The notes below the pieces were generated by a model. That model had not been told where the DNA came from. It saw nothing but the letters and a program-made list of their open reading frames with translations, and did not search any database. A stretch of DNA of 12,956 nt from JANNMJ01 sp031397815 (lineage in GTDB: Bacteria > Bacteroidota > Bacteroidia > Cytophagales > Hymenobacteraceae). Positions 10,776 through 12,956 of this stretch are shown piece after piece. Made by a program: the position numbers and the translations under genes. The stretch's first letter is position 1; each line of letters begins with the position of its first letter. The stretch spans positions 1 through 12,956 of the forward strand of contig JANNMJ010000119.1 of NCBI GenBank assembly GCA_031397815.1. The letters are read 5' to 3'.

Positions 10776-11543
10776 ATGCGCGTCACCTTTCTGGGCACTG
10801 GCACTTCGCAGGGCGTACCGGTAATCGGGTGCCGGTGCGCCGTGTGCCGGTCCGTCGATTACCGCGACCAGCGCCTGCGCGTAGCCGTCCACCTGAGCAT
10901 CGGCGACCATAGTCTGCTCATCGACGCCGGGCCCGATTTCCGCCAACAGATGCTCCGCGCCGACATTCGGCACCTCGACACCATCCTCATCACCCACGAG
11001 CACAAGGACCACACCGCCGGGCTTGATGATATCCGGGCATACAATTTCTCGCAGAACAGCGCGATGCCGCTCTGGGCCGAGGAACGCGTATTAGCCCAGA
11101 TTCGGCAGGAATTTGCGTACATATTCGCCGCCCATAAATACCCCGGCACGCCGAGCATCGACCAGCACGTCATTCAGCCCGACGAAACGTTTTTCCCGCT
11201 CCCCGACGTGCCGGTAATTCCGGTCAGGGTGTTGCATCATAAGCTGCCGGTTCTCGGGTTCCGCATCGGGTCTTTCGCCTACGTCACCGACGCCAATTTT
11301 ATTGCGCCCGAAGAGCTCGACAAGCTGCGCGGCTGCGATACCATCGTCCTAAACGCCCTCCGCCACGACACGCACCTCTCGCATTTCTCGCTGCGCGAAG
11401 CCGTCGCCGTCCTCGAAGATTTAGCGCCCCGCCGCGCTTACCTGACGCATATCAGCCACCTCCTCGGCCTGCACCGCGAAGTAGAGCCGACGCTCCCCCC
11501 CTTCATCCGCCTTGCGTATGACGGATTAGTGTTGGAAATCTGA
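10776..11543 (+). CDS. Metallo-beta-lactamase-fold hydrolase, PhnP-like phosphodiesterase family
   Basis: 255 residues, the size of E. coli PhnP (about 252). The metal site is intact: HEHKDH (H74, H76, D78, H79) after a beta strand, then H154/H155 in VLHHK, D172 in YVTDAN and H225/H228 in LTHISH. The N-terminal GCRCAVC (C19, C21, C24) matches the extra structural zinc site known in PhnP. PhnP cleaves 5-phosphoribosyl 1,2-cyclic phosphate in phosphonate use, but no phn gene is nearby. Stand-alone homologues are common in Bacteroidota, with unproven substrates, so the reaction should be stated only as phosphodiester hydrolysis by homology. The start is MRVTFLGTGTSQGVP, the standard first strand and loop of the family. 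The protein is cytosolic. It probably shares a transcript with the 89-residue gene upstream. Confidence 0.92.
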   Translation: MRVTFLGTGTSQGVPVIGCRCAVCRSVDYRDQRLRVAVHLSIGDHSLLIDAGPDFRQQMLRADIRHLDTILITHEHKDHTAGLDDIRAYNFSQNSAMPLWAEERVLAQIRQEFAYIFAAHKYPGTPSIDQHVIQPDETFFPLPDVPVIPVRVLHHKLPVLGFRIGSFAYVTDANFIAPEELDKLRGCDTIVLNALRHDTHLSHFSLREAVAVLEDLAPRRAYLTHISHLLGLHREVEPTLPPFIRLAYDGLVLEI

Positions 11544-11569
11544 CGCTTGAAAATCGGGCGGTTTATTAT

Positions 11570-11593
11570 CGACCTGATACAGTTTCAGGGTCG
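11570..11593 (+). terminator. Bulged hairpin after the PhnP-like gene, weak terminator candidate
   Basis: CGACCTGA (11570-11577) pairs with TCAGGGTCG (11585-11593), giving an 8-bp stem with one bulged G and a 7-nt loop, 27 bp past the hydrolase stop. No U-tract follows. It lies just before the palindromic element at 11606-11688, and the two together may end the upstream transcript. Confidence 0.3.
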
Positions 11594-11605
11594 ATGCCTG
11601 CCCTC

Positions 11606-11688
11606 GTAGGGACGCCTATTGGCGTCCTTTTCGCGCCGGGCGCACAGCAAGGGCGCCAATAGGCAAGGACGCCAATAGGCGTCCCTAC
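11606..11688. repeat. Nested palindromic repeat between the PhnP-like and NFACT genes
   Basis: Perfect 24-nt inverted arms at 11606-11629 and 11665-11688, separated by 35 nt. Each arm is itself an inverted repeat, GACGCC-TATT-GGCGTC. A partial third copy, GCCAATAGGC at 11655-11664, sits in the loop 16 nt before the matching string at 11671-11680. This looks like a dispersed palindromic repeat with an eroded extra unit. It has no coding capacity and ends 23 bp before the NFACT start. Confidence 0.85.
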
Positions 11689-11711
11689 ACCAGATACTTC
11701 GCGCTTCCCTT

Positions 11712-12956
11712 ATGCACCTCAACACGTTTTTTCTGCGCCAGCTCGCCCCGGCACTCGCGCAGCGCCTGACGGGCTGCGTCATCGCGACGTGCTTCAGTCA
11801 GGAGAAAGACGAATTGGTAATTGGCTTCGCCGACGAAGTCGCCAAGCGCGAGGTTTGGTTGCGTGCCATTCTCACCAATAACCCCACCGCGCTGAGCTTT
11901 CCGGCGGAATACCGCAGAGCGCGGCAAAATTCCGTCGATTTATTCCCGGAGATAATCGGGCAAGGCGTCACCGCCGTCCGCGCCCACTTCACCGACCGCT
12001 CGCTTCACCTCGTCCTCACCGACGGCGCCGCGCTCCTCTTCAAGCTGCACGGCGCCCGTGCCAACGTGGTGTGGGTGCCGCCCCCCACCGCTACGGGGCG
12101 CGTGCCGGTGCTGTTTCGGCGGAAACTGCGCGAGGACGGCTCCCTCACCCACGCCGCCCTCGCGGCCCTCGCCGCGCCGGATGCGGCCGTCGTTACCGCC
12201 GCCATTCCGCCGCCGCCCACCACGGCCGGGCTGCCCAAATATTACGGCGAAATTCCCGCCCAATGGCTCCGCGAGCGCCAGTACGACGATGCCGCGCCCA
12301 CCGCCCAAGCATCGCTCTGGCACACCCTGCAAACGGCGCTTCTCCACCCAGAAACCTATTTCCTCACCGACCAGCGCGACCGCCTTCACCTTTCGCTCCT
12401 CGCCGTCGGCCCCGCCCCTGAAGCCTTCCCCGACCCGCTCGTCGTGGCCGAGGAGTTTACGCGGCGTTTCCGCTCCACACACGCGTTTGGGGCACTTTAC
12501 GCCCGGGCGCACCGCCACGTCCAGCGCACGCAGGAAGCCGCGTTGCGCGCCTCCGGCGAAGTAGAGCGCCGCCTCCGTCACCTCGCCACCGACGCCTCTT
12601 ACCGCCAGACTGCCGATATTATTATGGCGAATCTGACCGAGATTCCGGCAGGCGCAACCGAGGCCGATTTATTCGATTTTTATCAAAATCAAACCCGTCG
12701 CATCAAGCTGCGCGGCCGCGACCTAACGCCACAGCGCGTCGCCGAAAACCTGTACCGCAAAGCCAAGAATCAGCAGCGCGAAGTGCAGGAATTACAAGAG
12801 CGCCTCGTCCGCTACGAAACCGCCGCTCTGCGCGCCCTCGACCAGCTTCCCGCCCTCGAAGCCCTCGCCCCCGCCGCCGATTTCCGCCAGCTCCGTAACT
12901 GGCTCCGCGAGCAAGGCCTCACCGACGAGCTGAATCAATCCAAAGCCGACGCCGCC
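11712..12956 (+). CDS. rqcH: NFACT family protein, RqcH-like (partial, runs off the window)
   Basis: 415 residues are visible with no stop; the 3' end lies outside the window, so this is a 5' partial gene. RqcH binds the large subunit of stalled, split ribosomes and adds C-terminal alanine tails to the nascent chain in ribosome-associated quality control. The NFACT-N domain starts MHLNTFFLRQLAPAL. FTDRSLHLVL carries the D95-R96 pair that aligns with the Asp-Arg motif (D97-R98) required for tailing in B. subtilis RqcH, followed by LLFKLHGARANVVWV in place of the family's E/MGRHSNIIL-type strand. The middle part (about 280-375) is helical and probably coiled coil, with RDLTPQRVAENLYRKAKNQQ matching the family's DP-L-SP-NA-xYYKKA region. 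The NFACT-R domain should follow beyond the window. ATG 11712 gives the expected N-terminus. Eukaryotic and older bacterial annotations call this family fibronectin-binding. Confidence 0.9.
   Translation, partial: MHLNTFFLRQLAPALAQRLTGCVIATCFSQEKDELVIGFADEVAKREVWLRAILTNNPTALSFPAEYRRARQNSVDLFPEIIGQGVTAVRAHFTDRSLHLVLTDGAALLFKLHGARANVVWVPPPTATGRVPVLFRRKLREDGSLTHAALAALAAPDAAVVTAAIPPPPTTAGLPKYYGEIPAQWLRERQYDDAAPTAQASLWHTLQTALLHPETYFLTDQRDRLHLSLLAVGPAPEAFPDPLVVAEEFTRRFRSTHAFGALYARAHRHVQRTQEAALRASGEVERRLRHLATDASYRQTADIIMANLTEIPAGATEADLFDFYQNQTRRIKLRGRDLTPQRVAENLYRKAKNQQREVQELQERLVRYETAALRALDQLPALEALAPAADFRQLRNWLREQGLTDELNQSKADAA

Overview
The window is about 13 kb of GC-rich DNA (roughly 60 percent by eye) from the chromosome of a bacterium, most likely a high-GC member of the Bacteroidota such as Hymenobacter or another Cytophagales. 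The clues are protein types typical of that phylum (the PfkA variant, the glycosyltransferase, the NFACT protein, and an 89-residue protein I recall mainly from Bacteroidota), weak or absent Shine-Dalgarno sequences before most starts, and one good match to the Bacteroidota sigma-A -7 box TAnnTTTG. The phylum call is inference and the genus is a guess.

Layout. A nested palindromic repeat (28-98) lies just past the 3' end of a minus-strand TerB-like gene (106-546). A 244-bp divergent region (547-790) separates that gene from pfkA (791-1765, plus). pfkA converges on miaA (1811-2734, minus). miaA is divergent from a small AT-richer gene (2806-3267, plus) encoding a stand-alone EVE/PUA-like domain. 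That gene converges on a GT4-type glycosyltransferase (3415-4629, minus), with a multi-hairpin palindromic repeat (3288-3419) between them. The glycosyltransferase is divergent from a very large cytosolic hybrid histidine kinase (4762-9888, plus). After the kinase come a single-domain response regulator (9943-10311), an 89-residue protein of unknown function (10468-10737), a PhnP-like metallo-beta-lactamase-fold hydrolase (10776-11543), a third palindromic repeat (11606-11688), and the 5' part of an NFACT/RqcH gene (11712 to the window end), all on the plus strand.

How the genes work together. Most are housekeeping genes: glycolysis (pfkA), tRNA modification (miaA) and ribosome-associated quality control (NFACT). 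They show no common pathway. The clear functional unit is the kinase plus response regulator. Together they carry every station of a His-Asp-His-Asp phosphorelay (H1136, D1459, H1647, then D53 of the small regulator), with no DNA-binding output domain in either protein.

Most unusual points: Asn in place of the Mg-binding Asp in the PfkA GGDG motif; the orphan EVE-like modified-base reader with foreign-looking composition; a short AT-rich 24-bp-periodic insert in the glycosyltransferase linker; and three unrelated intergenic palindrome families, each built as hairpins inside a larger hairpin and each next to a gene 3' end. I see no tRNA, rRNA, CRISPR array, prophage or transposase, and I do not see a convincing new multi-gene system.
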